Part shown: piece by piece, positions 1-12,401 of the stretch
How the letters are laid out: each line of letters starts with the position of its first letter
How positions within the stretch are numbered: position 1 is the stretch's first letter
DNA from: Ipomoea triloba
Lineage: Eukaryota > Streptophyta > Magnoliopsida > Solanales > Convolvulaceae
Length of the DNA: 64,000 bases
Reading direction: 5' to 3'
NCBI RefSeq assembly: GCF_003576645.1
Contig: NC_044917.1
Location: forward strand, 17,733,589 to 17,797,588
Notes under the pieces: generated by a model
The model's input: only the letters and a program-made list of their open reading frames with translations
Told to the model about the DNA's origin: nothing
The model's database searches: none
Program-made: the position numbers and the translations under genes

Positions 1-1198
1 CACTTGCTCGCTTCAACGTGCGGAGGAGGAGAGACCGCCCGCATCCACCGCTGCTGCTGGCCGAACGGAGCTGTCGCGCGGAGGAGGGAGAACCTCCAAC
101 GTCCACCGCTAGCTGCTGCTGCATGGCCGAACGGAGAGGAGCGCTCCGTCGCTGCTGTCCGCTACTCTGCAACGTCGCGAAACCAGAAAAGCTCGCCGAG
201 TTGTGACTCTGCTCGTACCGTCGGAAAAAGAGAGGGATGCCGCCGGTTCTCGTTGCCCTTCATCTTCCGCCGCCGTCGCCGTAGGAAAGAACATAGAGGA
301 TGAAAGGAGGAAAGCCGCTGCTGCGTTGCCTTTGCTTCGCGCCGTAGAAAGGAGGACGACGAGATCACGTCGACCATGCAAGGGATCAGTCGAGGGGTTC
401 CTGCCGGACGTCCTTGAGCACGGTGATGCCCTCACTGCCGAGAGTCGCCGCCGCCGAACAGAGGAGCTGCTCCGTCGCTGCTGTGGTGCTCCGCCCCAAC
501 CACCGCCAAGGTCCCTTGTCGTCGGAGATGGAGGTTCAGACTTCGCCGGAGATGTTCTTGTTGCCGTCGACATTCCCGCTAGTCGCCGGTGTTTGGAAGG
601 TAACGAGAGCGACGGGAAGGAGATGGATGACGGGAGGCAGAGAAGATTGATAACGCAACGTTTCCTTCCCTTTTGGCTGCTGAATACACTTTGGAATTAC
701 CCTAATTGGAAACTTCCAAAAATGAATACACTTTGGAATTACCCTAATTGGAAACTTCCAAAAAAAAATACACTTTGGAATTACCCTAATTGGAAACTTC
801 CAAAAAAAAAATAGCTAGGATGGGCTTTTATTTTGGGCTATTAGATTGTTGGGTCAATTTTGGGTTAAGACTAGAAATGGGTTGGATCATTAACCATAGT
901 CTATAATTTATATATATATATAATCACAATTTTGGGCTTAGCATAATTCTTAAGAAAATATAATCTATGTGGCTCAATAATAATTCATATGGTATGAAAT
1001 ACACATATATATACATATCAATAAAGGTATTGGGCTATGGACTTTTTAGTGTTATCATAATAATAAATTATAGAAATATATGGTTCCATGCCCATAGGAA
1101 GTAATAATAATACTGGTAATTATTTAAATAATTATTTAATAAGAAAATAACCCCCTTATAATATTCAAAAGAGTAGTAGGAATTTTCGGGGTGTTACA
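1..1198 (-). repeat. 3' LTR (partial) of minus-strand LARD-like retrotransposon, family L1
   Basis: On the minus strand the LTR starts at 1198 with TGTAACACCCCG and runs left past the window edge. Bases 808-1198 match 6124-6515 almost base for base, and 1-345 match about 5772-6118, so this is the partner of the LTR at 3563-6515. Between those blocks this copy carries about 460 bp (346-807) that the other lacks, including a 42-bp triplication. The 1-660 part is GC-rich with CTG/GCC-type runs; ORFs there look compositional and resemble no known protein. A purine-rich tract on the minus strand directly precedes the LTR start, as expected for a 3' LTR. Confidence 0.85.
681..807. repeat. three tandem copies of a 42-bp unit
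   Basis: The motif AATACACTTTGGAATTACCC starts at 683, 725 and 767, an exact 42-bp spacing. Copies differ mainly in the length of the closing A-run. The partner LTR at 3563-6515 lacks the whole array, so it arose or was lost after the two LTRs separated. Confidence 0.9.
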
Positions 1199-1217
1199 CT
1201 CTACCCCCCTTAAAAGG
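1199..1217 (-). other. polypurine tract of the LARD-like element
   Basis: Read on the minus strand this is CCTTTTAAGGGGGGTAGAG, immediately followed by the LTR start TGTAACACC. Such a tract primes plus-strand DNA synthesis in LTR retrotransposons and fixes the orientation of the element as minus. Confidence 0.8.
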
Positions 1218-3547
1218 AGCTTCGTCCCCGAAGCTCAGAAAAACGTTTTGGGGACAGAGAGTTACAAACTAGTACAATAGTACATATAGAGAAAATATTT
1301 ATATAGTATATGCCCAAATTTTGAAAATTTTGACCCAACGGAAAAATGGGAATGAAAGGTTTAAGGTGGAAGGTTCAAGAACGATCACCGATTAGGAATA
1401 GAATCCAGAGTTATCAAGGTTACGACTTAAGAAAATAAGGTTGTCATTTGCACGAGATAATTTCAAGAAGCAAATGATTAACAATGTTCGAAAGGATGGA
1501 AACGACTTCAAATGAAAGGGAATGTCAAGCTCTTTAAAGAGGAGAAAAGAACACGGCTTTGAAAGAAAATAAGGACTAGGTTCAAAAAGATCAAAAGAAT
1601 TTCTAAATTTAAGGGAGTATCGAGTTCCTTCAGCATAAGAATGAACGAAAGGAATTTGGCTTCGAGAACAGATAAGCACGAGATTGGAAACACAGGAGGA
1701 ATTTCCAATGATAGGGTATTTATCTTACTCCGAGAGGTGAAAGGAGTTAGGTTTCAAAAGGAGTTAAGAACGAGGTCTTGGAAAGACAAAAACGCTTTCT
1801 CGATGGTAGGGTATTCAGTTTCTCAAAGAAAAGAGAGGAGTTTATTTCCCAACGAAGGCGAGAAGGAGATTTAGAATGGATAGAAAGGGATGCCTTAATA
1901 AAAGAGTGTGCAATCCCCCAAGGGAATGAGAGAGATTCGGTTTCAAGGGACGATAGTAATGAGGTTTAGAAAGATGGAAAGGATTCTTTAACGATAGGGT
2001 ATGCACTCCCAAAAAGGAAAAGACAAATTCAGTTCCAAGCTAAGATGAGATAGGGATTTAGAATAGGTAGAAGGGGGTGTTTCAACAAGAAGGCATTTAG
2101 GGTTTCGAGAAACAAAGAGAGTTTTAGTTTCCAAGATTAGATAGGAATGCTGATTAGAATAAAGAGAAGGGATTTCCTAATGGAAGGGTAATTGGGGTTT
2201 CAAGGAATTAAGAGAAATTCGGCTTTAAGAAGGTCAAGGAGTCTCTCAACTCTAAACGATTTCTTCGGGTTGACGATTCGATTACGACACTCTGACTGAT
2301 TGATAGATCTTGCCTTGCTCCCCAACGCAACGCTGACTTGAGATCCGAACAAGCTCTACATGTAAACTATGATTCGCACAACCTTATTACTCCAAGAGAG
2401 GCTGAAGGCGATTCATCGCGGATGATTGATGGGTGCAGAACGAGAGATTTCCGAGGAAGCTTCATAAAGAGGGTAAGATTAGTTAGGAAGGTACCACTCG
2501 ATCTTAAAAAGGGGTTCGCCTATGATTAACGGTGATCTGAGAAACCGAGTTTACTTCTTTGTACTTGAAGGTTGCAACTCCTAACCTGTTCCTTCGTTGT
2601 CGCTTCAGGGATGGGTAGGACCGTCTCACGGCTTGGGCATCCCAACTTCAAATTCTAATTCTTCATGTAATGTTAACTCCGAGCTTAGCTTGCACAAGGT
2701 TCTTCATCACTAATCCCGAAAGCTCCTGTTTGGCGTGCTTTAACTCTTGCTTCTGACGGAACGCGAGTGTAGATAACTCTTCCTTAGAATACCCGAGGAT
2801 TAAGCTAGCCTTTAGGTTTACTTCCGTTGGTCTTGATCTTTTGACGATTGATCTTCTGCTAGCTTGTCTCGCTATTCCTTAGTTCTTTCTTGCCATCATT
2901 CCTTCGAGTGTTTACACAAGATTCCTCATGGCCGATCTGACCATTCCTACTTGGCGTGTTTTAACTCTTCCTTGACGCACCAGCACCCACCATTGCCGTT
3001 CCCTCATAGCCGAGGGTCTTCAAGTCTTCAGTCTTCGAGCTCTAGTTGCTTTCTTCATCTTGTGTCGAACATCAGCTGCACGAACCCGTTCTTCAAGCCT
3101 TGAGGTTAACGAAGATCTTGCAAACGAGACTACATACACGCAGACGCCAATTCCCGGGAACGTAGATTGCTGCCGTTGACTCCAAGTCGTGAGTAGATTG
3201 GTCTTCTTTGACGAGCAGCCCGATCTTCTGTTTGCTTCGACGCATACGGTGCCATCCAACGCTTCTCATCAACTAACTACTCATTCCTATTCTAAGCAGG
3301 TACTTAAGCAAAACTAAAACGAAGCAACTTAACCCAAAAGCGATTAAGACTTACCCGGGATGACGAGCCGCAAGCTGCAAACAACAAGGTTAAACAAGCA
3401 CAAACAATATAAACAGATAAGGCGTGCCCTCACCGCGATTCCTAGAATTCACACATCCTAGGATTCTCAAAACATCTTAATTCCTACTGATCAAGTCCTA
3501 GAGTCTCAAAAGTTCAACCCTAGGATCTCTATTCAGACCTCAACACA

Positions 3548-3560
3548 GGCTCTGATACCA
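3548..3560 (-). other. primer binding site, initiator tRNA-Met type
   Basis: The minus strand reads TGGTATCAGAGCC two bases after the LTR end (GGGTGTCACA-GT). This is the usual plant retrotransposon primer site complementary to the 3' end of initiator methionine tRNA. Confidence 0.85.
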
Positions 3561-3562
3561 AC

Positions 3563-6515
3563 TGTGACACCCCAACCTTACACAGGCTGAGATAGACAAA
3601 ACTTAACACAACAGCTGCCTATCTCAACCAAAACCATAACAAAGCGGAAGCGAATTTAAAACTTAAGGGCGTCATGCCACATCTAGGTATAAACACAGCC
3701 TAGATGCACAGGCTAAACATAAGAATAAACTAAGCTGTCATATCATAAAACTGAATAAATCCTCAAACATAATCCATAATTATCCAAAAGTACCCAAAGG
3801 ACTAATCAAGAGTATATCATAATATCTCAAGGCACACAGGCCCAAAACCAAAGTCTAAACAAGGTAAGCTAAGTCTACGCATCCTCAGAAAGAGAAACTC
3901 TAGCGCGCTCTCGCATAGACTACTCCATACCTGGAAAACACGCAAAGAACCATTAGCAAAAGAATGCTAAGCAGCCACCATTCACACCCGCAAGGAGATA
4001 TAGATATATAATAAGCTTGTAAATAGGTTTACACACCCATATAGAATATAAACACCAACGAACTGTACAATAGTTCAAAACAGATACTCAACAACAATAA
4101 GCTGAACAAATCATAAGCCAAAACTCATTCGAATAAAGCCAAAACTCAACGATGAAAGCATAAGACAACAACGAGTCATAACCAAGGTACCAACTGAACA
4201 CAAGTATAAGGAATGATCAACCATAATCGAGAACAACGAGGTATCAACCAAATAAACAAGGACTCACAACCAAAGAACCGAAAGAAAACCCAACACCAAC
4301 CACCAAACCTCACACCAATCATCATATCGAACCCGACCCCAAACAAAAGCCAAGTACACAAGGGTAAAAACCCAATCACGGGGACCGAAGTCCAATCACA
4401 GGGGTGAATCGACCCAATCACGGGGGTAATGAACCCAATCACGGGGTAATGAACCCAATCACGAACCGAATACCAACAATAGTAGCACAACTAGTTCACC
4501 CAACAAACTCCAATGATACCAACAACCAACATCACATACTCATACTCCAACATCATCCCAAAACAACCAAACAAAGTGTTCATCTCATCTATGAACACAA
4601 ACAAACTCCCAGGTAAATGAATATCAAGAATCAATAGACCAAGAGTACAAAAGGGAAACTAAAGACATGAATAAATCTCCAAGACAAGGTAGTAAATACC
4701 CAACAAAAGGCATGGATAAATACTCCAAAGACATGGTAAAATACTCCACAAAACAACCCAACAATAATCAGAAACAAAGGAGAAACAACAGACAACAACA
4801 TCACAAAGCAGCCTCTGGGAGCAGATTCCCAGAGAACTTGCGGAACACACTGACGGAACACCGTCTTCCGCCGCACTCCTCCGCAGGAAGGAGGCAGACT
4901 GCCTCAACGGAACACCACTCTCCGTTCAACCCAACCGCCTTGGCCTTGCGGAACTCCCCGGCGGGTTACATTGTGCCGCCGAGGACCTCCGCAAGGTCAA
5001 CTCCAACCCCAGTTCCAGAACATCAACAGCAGACACGAAAGAGGTATTTCCAGAGAGCAAAATCAGACCCAATACACCAACATTTCATCCAATTTAGAGG
5101 CCAAAGACATGGAAATCCAAACCATCAATGATCATACAACACTAATCAAAAGATCAAGATGAAATCCAACAAATAGATCCAACAAAATAGGCTAATCACA
5201 AAGAATTTTCAGGATTTCCAACACCGAGAACATCATATAGAATAGGAGTGAATAAAAATAGTTTTGATGGACATAGTGGTTACCTTTGAAGCGTATTTAA
5301 TCCAAAAGCGTACTTAACCCATAGCAACACCAAACTCAAAGCTCGGTTCATAATCGTGAACCTGAGGAATTAACATAATCTAATACCATCACTATAGGCT
5401 ACTAATAATAATATTAATATTCCTACTCGGTCCGTAATAATTATCTATAGTCCATGCTTAGAGGCTAATATAACACAATTATTATAAACCATACTAATCT
5501 AAACTTAAGCTATAACACTATAACTAATGCTAAAACTAAAAGCTTAATTAATAAACCATAAGAGGTTACCTTTAAACATACTGCTTAGCCCTGGAGTCGA
5601 ACCCGAGCCCTCAAGCCTAACATCCAAGCATCATACCACTGAGCCGCGTTGTTCCTTGTGTTATGTTGCGCGATCACCAAGTTATTAATCATCCGCTGAA
5701 CTCCCGATCACCATCGTCGAAGCCTCCTTGTCGAACCGGTGCTCACGTTTGGCGGAGGAAGGCATGCCGTTGCTGCACTTGCTCGCTTCAACGTGCGGAG
5801 GAGGAGGACCGCGACCGTGCTGCTGCTGCTGCGGAACGGATCGCGCGGAGGAGAGGAGAACCCGCCAACGTCCACCGCTAGCTGCTGCTGCATGGCCGAA
5901 CGGAGAGGAGCGCTCCGTCGCTGCTGTCCGCTACTCTGCAACGTCGCGAAACCAGAAAAGCTCGCCGAGTTGTGACTCTGCTCGTACCGTCGGAAAAAGA
6001 GAGGGATGCCGCCGGTTCTCGTTTGCCCTTCATCTTCCGCCGCCGTCGCCGTAGGAAAGAACATAGAGGATGAAAGGAGGAAAGCCGCTGCTGCGTTGCC
6101 TTTGCTCGCGCCGAGAAAGGAAAAAATAGCTAGGATGGGCTTTTATTTTGGGCTATTAGATTGTTGGGTCAATTTTGGGTTAAGACTAGAAATGGGTTGG
6201 ATCATTAACCATAGTCTATAATTTATATATATATATATAATCACAATTTTGGGCTTAGCATAATTCTTAAGAAAATATAATCTATGTGGCTCAATAATAA
6301 TTCATATGGTATGAAATACACATATATATACATATCAATAAAGGTATTGGGCTATGGACTTTTTAGTGTTATCATAATAATAAATTATAGAAATATGTGG
6401 TTCCATGCCCATAGGAAGTAATAATAATACTGGTAATTATTTAAATAATTATTTAATAAGAAAATAACCCCCTTATAATATTCAAAAGAGTAGTAGGAAT
6501 TTTCGGGGTGTTACA
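3563..6515 (-). repeat. 5' LTR of LARD-like element, family L1 (2953 bp)
   Basis: The minus strand starts TGTAACACCCCG at 6515 and ends GGGTGTCACA at 3563. The 3' half matches, in inverse orientation, the solo LTRs at 16163-18740 and 57580-60013; the 5' half (5660-6515) matches only 1-1198. Landmarks are a short tandem zone (4375-4460, variants of CCAATCACGGGGGT), a GC-rich structured island (4810-5010), a tRNA-like A/B-box pair (5593-5645) and a GC-rich block (5690-6118). The plus-strand right flank from 6516 (CTTAT) continues directly with a copia integrase reading frame, so this element inserted into copia A. The matching left flank is outside the window. Confidence 0.85.
5593..5645 (-). 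other. tRNA-like A-box/B-box pair inside the LTR
   Basis: On the minus strand an A-box-like CGGCTCAGTGG (5646-5636) is followed 43 bp later by GGTTCGACTCC (5603-5593), which fits the B-box consensus GGTTCGANTCC. Order and spacing match an internal RNA polymerase III promoter. I see no acceptor-stem pairing, so this is not a tRNA gene. It may be a tRNA-derived SINE head or a tRNA relic captured by the LTR. Confidence 0.4.
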
Positions 6516-6518
6516 CTT

Positions 6519-8728
6519 ATACACCATAGCAAAATGGTGTAGCAGAAAGGAAAAATAGAGTACTCAAGGAAATGGTAAACTGCATGTTATCAGTTTCCGG
6601 TCTAAGCGAAGGTTTCTGGGGAGAAGCCATGTTGACTGCATGTTATGTTCTCAATAGAGTTCCCAACAAAAGAAATAGGGCAACTCCCTATGAACTTTGG
6701 CACAACAGAAAACCAAACTTGAATTATTTAAAAGTTTGGGGGTGTAGGGCTGTGGTACGGTTGCCCGATCCTAAGCGAAAGGCTCTAGGGGAAAAGGGCA
6801 TTGATTATATTTTTATAGGATATGCAGTGCACAGTAAAGCATACCGGTTCTATGTTATAGAACCAAATGACATTGTTTCGGTTCATACCGTAATAGAGTC
6901 CCGGGATGTTATTTTTGATAAAAATCGATTCTCATCAATAAATAGAACCAAGAATTTAATTCCTAGTTCTAGTGGCTCCAAAGTTGATGATCAAATTCAT
7001 GATCATGCAATGTGAAAGGAACCTGAACTTAGAAAAAGTAAAAGAGCAAGAAAGGTAAAAACATTTGGTCCAGATTTCCAAATGTATTTAATTGAAGGAT
7101 CAAGGGAGTCTACAGAGACTAAAAATCTATATTATTTTAATATAGAAGATGATCCTAAGACTTTTGAGGAAGCTGTAAATTCTCATGATGTTGCTTTCTG
7201 GAAATAAGCAATTAATGATGAGATTGATTCCATAATGGGAAATAATACATGGATTTTGACTAATCCACCAAATGGCTGTAAACCAATAGGCTGCAAATGG
7301 ATTTTCAAAAAGAAAATGAAAGTTGATGGTTCAATCGACAAATTTAAGGACAGGCTTGTCGCACAAGGCTTTAACCAAAAAGAAGGAGTTGGCTTCTTTG
7401 ACACTTATGCGCCAGTGGCAAGGATTGCTACTATTAGATTGTTAATTGTCATTTCGGCTATACACAATCTAGTAATTCATCAAATGGATGTTAAGACTGC
7501 ATTCTTAAATGGTGAATTAGAGGAGGAGGTTTACATGAAGCAACCAGAAAGTTTCGTGGTTGCAGGACAAGAGCATAAAGTTTGCAAATTAATTAAGTCA
7601 CTCTATGGCTTAAAACAGGCCCCTAAGCAATGGCATGATCAGTTTGATCAAGTGGTGCTAGCTAATTGGTACAGAATAAATCAGTGTGATAAATGCATCT
7701 ACAGTAAATTTAATTACCAAGGACAAGGGGTTATTATTTGCTTGTATGTAGATGACATGTTGATTTTTGGAACTAGTCTGGAAAAGGTTAAGGAAACTAA
7801 AGAGTTTCTTAGTTCCAGTTTCTCCATGAAAGATTTGGGAGAAGCAGAAGTTATTCTTGGAATAAGAATAACTAAAGTACAGGATGGTGTTAGATTGACA
7901 CAATCTCATTATATTGAGAAAGTGTTAAAAAGATTTAATCACTTGACTGGTTCTCCAGTTTCTACTCCTATGGATCCTTCATTGAAATTAATTCCAAATG
8001 AAGGTGATCCAGTTTCACAGTTAGAGTATTCTAAAGTGATAGGACGCCTAATGTATGCAATGATAAGTACTCGTCCCGATATTGCATTTGCAGTAGGGAA
8101 GATGAGTAGATACACTAGTAATCCTAGTGCAATGCATTGGATGGCATTAAAAAGAATATTGAAATATTTGAATAAAACTATTAATTATGGCTTAGTATAT
8201 TCTAAAGATATTTCCATCCTGGAAGGATATTCTGATGCTAGTTGGATATCAAATCAGGAAGATTATTCCTCAACTAGTGGATGGGTTTTTCTGCTTGGAG
8301 GAGGTGAAATTTCCTGGGCTTCTCAAAAGCAAAGTTGCATTTCAGATTCAACTATGGCATCTGAATTTATTGCATTAGCTTCTGCATGCAAAGAAGCTGA
8401 GTGGCTAAGGAATTTAATTATGGAAATTCCAGTTTGGCCAAAACCGATGTCACCAATTTTGGTATATTGTGATAGCGCTACTACACTGGCCAAAGCATAT
8501 AACAACGTTTATAATGGCAAGTCAAGGCACATAGGCATGCGACATAGCTATGTGCGGGAGCTCCTAATTAATGGTGTTGTAGCACTTGACTTTGTACGGT
8601 CCCGGTTCAATTTAGCGGATCCGTTTACTAAAGCCTTGGCAAGGGACATGGTGCTAAAAACATCGGAAGGGATAGGTTTAAAACCCGCGTCTAGTCGAGA
8701 GGTGAAGGAAAGCTCAACTCACGCCTAA
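6519..8728 (+). pseudogene. Ty1/copia A pol: integrase C-terminus, RT and RNase H (broken)
   Basis: The frame opens at the integrase motif QNGVAERKNR just right of the LARD insertion, runs through the integrase C-terminal part (ELWHNRKPN, VWGCRA) and stops at 7013-7015. After another stop near 7206 the RT frame is open from 7235 to 8728 (497 codons). That part shows the start of copia RT (GCKWIFKKK), HQMDVKTAFLNG, the catalytic YVDD at 7745-7756, SLYGLKQAPKQWH, and the RNase H end (YCDSATTLAKA; ADPFTKAL). Gag, protease and the integrase core would lie left of the window. Besides 7013 and 7206, a TAG at about 6527 lies in the integrase frame, so the copy cannot encode a full polyprotein, although RT-RNase H is intact. 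Confidence 0.9.
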
Positions 8729-9222
8729 GTTATCACGTTAGGTCTTGAGTTCAATGTTGATGAGTACTTCATTAATTGGCTGCAAGTACTAAATAAAAGG
8801 TATCCCTAAAGTAAGTACTTGGTCTGCACTGTTGTAGGGATGAGATTTACTCTTAACTAATCTTTTGAGAAAATGCTTGGTGCAGGGCATGAATTAAAAG
8901 ATTAGCCTATGTGAACATGAGGTGTGGCCGCTTCAAAGAGCTTTGGGTTTTGGCTTGGATATGTTCATGAAAGGATACAGACACATGGCTTTTAATAGTG
9001 TCAAGTTTATTGAGTTGTTGTGACTGTAAAACTTGTGTGTATTTTACCTACATTTTTTCAAAGTGACTGCGTGATTCAAGGTTCGTCCATCACTGCAATC
9101 CGAATTGATGTATCGCGTATTATACTAAGTGAAAGTTCAATCTTTAAGACACTTTCATTTATGCATGAGTTTTGGATTTTCTTGGTACAGTATTAATTTT
9201 TACTATATAAATAGAGGAGGAT
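8729..9222 (+). other. 3' untranslated region of copia A
   Basis: Non-coding sequence between the pol stop and the LTR. It ends in a purine-rich stretch AAATAGAGGAGGA at 9209-9221, a plausible polypurine tract. No other feature recognised. Confidence 0.5.
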
Positions 9223-10038
9223 TGTTGGATATTTATATAGTAATGGAGATTAATGTTTCAGATGTCTACCATGCAAGCTTAAATAACATTTGGAGTTGTG
9301 GAATAGTAAATATTATTTAGTTTGGTAGCGATGATTTGGGATGCGTCTCGAGAGGTGCGCGAGAGGTTGTGCGAGAGGTCGGTCCGTGGAAGTTCAACAC
9401 GACATGAATTTTCCATGGTTTGCTTAGCAGCAATATCTCGCAGGTTTAAATAAATATGTTGATGTACCTCTCGAATATGATGATGATGTACCTCTCGAAG
9501 GCATGAACCTTTATTAGGCATGCACCTCTCGAAGTGATATCTGGCTAAGCAAAAACACTTGCATGGAAATTGGGTTATGTCTCGCATAAGGTTATGCGTA
9601 CTTTTACTGCCCATCATTATAAATATATTACATGACATATTTGCATGGATAAAATGCATTAAAAGTCATTAATATATATTTATATTGCTTGTTAATTTAC
9701 GTAAGACTATTATTACATACGTTGATTTCTTTAAATCCCAAAATCAGATATATTTCATATTTATCTTGGGAAGTTGGCTTTAAAACTGATATAAACTTCC
9801 AGTAACTGCTTCTAACAGTTAGAATTTATCTCTATAAATTCTAGGAGTGTCATCTGATCAAATACGCAATTTATTTGCATGATATCTTGATATATCACAG
9901 TACAATAACTCTCCAGGAAGTTCTTATCAAAGCAACCTAAGAACTTTATTTCATCTTCTTGTATCCCATAAGATTTAATCTTGATACCTCGTTGCTTTTA
10001 AAGAGGAAAGATTAAAAGCTTATAGGAAAGTGATATCA
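9223..10038 (+). repeat. 3' LTR of copia A
   Basis: It begins TGTTGGATATT right after the purine tract and ends GTGATATCA at 10038, where a Ty3/gypsy gag reading frame resumes. The start motif is common in plant copia LTRs. The paired LTR and target duplication are outside the window, so both ends are inferred from the flanks. Bases 9340-9540 contain repeated ACCTCTCGAA motifs. Confidence 0.6.
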
Positions 10039-10480
10039 CGCCTGAAGATCTCATTCCTCTCCTATTTTCTCCTATTGTCCGAATTTCTCCAACAACTTGC
10101 TCGGGCAGATCAGTTCTTTGCCATTCAATGCACCCGTGAAGATTTGAAAGTGCCGACGACCTTCATCAGTATGGAAGGACCAGCACTCCATTGGCTCCGT
10201 TGGCTTCAATAGCAACATCCATCTCTCACGTGGAATCAATTTACAACATAACTTTTGGAATAATTCGGTGGTGAACTCCCTGGCCTCCGGTCGAACAATT
10301 AGCCGCACTTTGCCTAACTAGTACTGTAGACGACTTTGCAAATATATTTCGAGCTCATGTTGCCCAAATTCCTGGTTTAGCGCCTCAAATTCAACTAGGG
10401 TTGTTTCTCAATGGACTTAAGCCCGCAATCCGTGTGCGCCTCCGACCAAACGATGTGACAGACTTACGTATAGCGATAAG
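10039..10480 (+). pseudogene. Ty3/gypsy I gag, first visible part
   Basis: Across frames this encodes a retrotransposon Gag core: a LKISF start, DQFFAIQCT, then FISMEGPALHWLRW, close to the usual plant-gypsy pattern of a hydrophobic-Met-x-Gly-x-Ala-x-x-Trp stretch. Stops at about 10210 and 10238, plus frame changes, break it. The 5' part is separated by copia A and lies outside the window; the 3' side is cut at 10480 by a solo LTR with target duplication ATAAG (10476-10480 and 12397-12401). Confidence 0.75.
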
Positions 10481-12396
10481 TGTAACACCCCAATTTTCAC
10501 ATCTTGGATTTATTTCAAAATCCTTAATAATACATTGCGGATGCATCTAACCAGCAGAAAATTGGGTGTTACCGCCACGCTTAGGTATCTCTCCTATACC
10601 CAAACGTTAAGGCTAAACTTACAACATCAAACAACCACATCAACATCCAACTTAATACAACTGGGTATTCCTCAAAATAATAAATCTTCCAGGGTGTCTA
10701 TTCTTCCATCCTATTCATGTTCACCTGCAAAATCATTTTAAACACAAAAACAAAGGGGTGTATATCCCAAAATTAGCATAAGCTAAGTAAGTTCCATTTC
10801 ACCCCGTAAAATATAGGCTTGGGTTTTATGATTTTCAACAATCATATTCTTTCCAAAATTGTATATATATATATATATCATTTGTCTCATAATCTTCATA
10901 AAATATTTTCCCAAAATACATGTGGAGATATCATTTTCCAAAATAACATATTTGTCAAGGAGGATTAGATAGCAATAAAAAAAAACCAATACTCCACCAA
11001 TAGGACCGCAGCCCTAGATTCTCATCTCAATAGCAAATAGAACCGCAGCTCTAGTGCTCATAATAATCTAGACCGCAGCCCAAGATTCTCATATATTTTC
11101 CAAAAAAGGTTTGTGAGATTTCCGGCTCACCCCGGCAGCAAGTATTCTTATCCTCCAAGACTAAATATGTACATATAATTTCCAAAATATATCATTTCCT
11201 CATGATAAATATCTTCTTCAAAAATATATAATTTCTCAAAACACATTTTTCTCCACAATAATTCACTCCATAAGAATACATCATTCTTCATAGGAATGTA
11301 CATATACTAAAATTCCAAGCCAAGCATTTACTCAACACACGGGTTTGACCCGTAAAAATCCATTCTCGATAATTCGGGAATCCACACACATATTATGCAA
11401 TGAACTTGTGATCACATGAACATTCTTATGCACATAATTTTGTAAAACACGTAGTTTTGTTATCATAGCATACCATATATGAATATACATATATATGGGG
11501 TAAATAATAATTTTAGTGAACATGAAATCTTACCCTTGAAGATCAAAACTCTTATCAACACTTAATTCTTTCACCAAAATCCCTAGGCAAAATATACCAC
11601 CATAACAATAATTTAGGAATTCTTAACTTCTAGTTAGGTTCTAGGGAAGAAAACAAAGCTTTTGAACCGATTAAAATTGAAATTTACCGAATAGGTGATG
11701 ATCTTGATGAAGAAATTGGCTATGGAAGCTCTTTGAACTCAAGGAAGAATGAAGATGAAAATGAGATCTATTTTCTCTCTCTTTCCTTCACTATTTCGGT
11801 CACAAGAGAGGAAGAAATGAGGGAAAATAAAATGCAAACTTATATATTATCCCTTATAAGACTTGGAGACTAAGCTTATCCCTTGCAAGACTTATCCAAC
11901 TCATCTTAATTAATATATATCCACATGGTCATTAATGTGACACTTGTCACAATCTTGTGGTGGGTAAGGGAAAATATCTTCTTTTGGACTGTTCGGGATT
12001 AAAACAGATGAATTCTCGGTAGAAACTAATTTAATTCAAATAATTTTCGAAACCAAAAATTTACTCCAGACTGAAACTTAAAATTGGGCTAGGTTCAGTA
12101 CACCGCGAAATTTCACGATGTACGATCAAAAACAAATTTTTGCTGCTATGGGCTAATTTAATTAAATAGGAAATTCAAGAATAATAGTATGGTGTCTAAT
12201 AATTCATTTCCTAGGATAATCGAGTCCGAATACCAGCTCCTAAAATTCTTACGGTTCGTGACCGGTACGTAGATCGTAGCTTAATAACAACTATACTCAC
12301 TTATAAAAATTCTTTTGAAATATCTGAAGATCATAACTTATGAATGTCAACGCCTTAGGATAAAATAATAATGTTAGGAAAATACGGGGTATTACA
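10481..12396 (+). repeat. solo LTR, family L2 (1916 bp, TSD ATAAG)
   Basis: It starts TGTAACACCCCAATTTTCAC and ends ACGGGGTATTACA, flanked by identical ATAAG. Start and end sequences are shared with 21405-24623 and, at the start, with 33134-35143. No internal domain, primer site or polypurine tract is present, so one LTR remains after recombination. It interrupts gypsy I gag. The 3' 400 bp (about 11990-12396) holds a block shared with the other L2 copies (GTTCGTGACCGGTACGTAG). Confidence 0.9.
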
Positions 12397-12401
12397 ATAA
12401 G

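Larger units (their letters stand above)
1199..3562 (-). mobile_element. non-coding internal region of LARD-like element
   Basis: These 2.36 kb lie between a polypurine tract and a primer binding site. I find no gag, protease, RT, RNase H or integrase motif in any frame; the longest ORFs are under 100 codons. Bases 1380-2240 contain a degenerate purine-rich repeat (variants of GGTTTCAAGG, GATTTAGAATGG, AAAGGGATG). Short internals without coding capacity, flanked by multi-kilobase LTRs, are characteristic of LARDs, which depend on an autonomous relative for reverse transcription and integration. The whole element is at least 6.5 kb. Confidence 0.75.

Noticed and set aside
1..814. GC-rich ORFs up to 203 codons as a possible gene
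   Set aside because: Several overlapping frames are open on both strands, no known domain is visible, and the sequence is inside an LTR present twice.
5593..5645. A complete tRNA gene
   Set aside because: A and B boxes are present, but I could not find acceptor-stem pairing, so only a tRNA-like promoter is reported.
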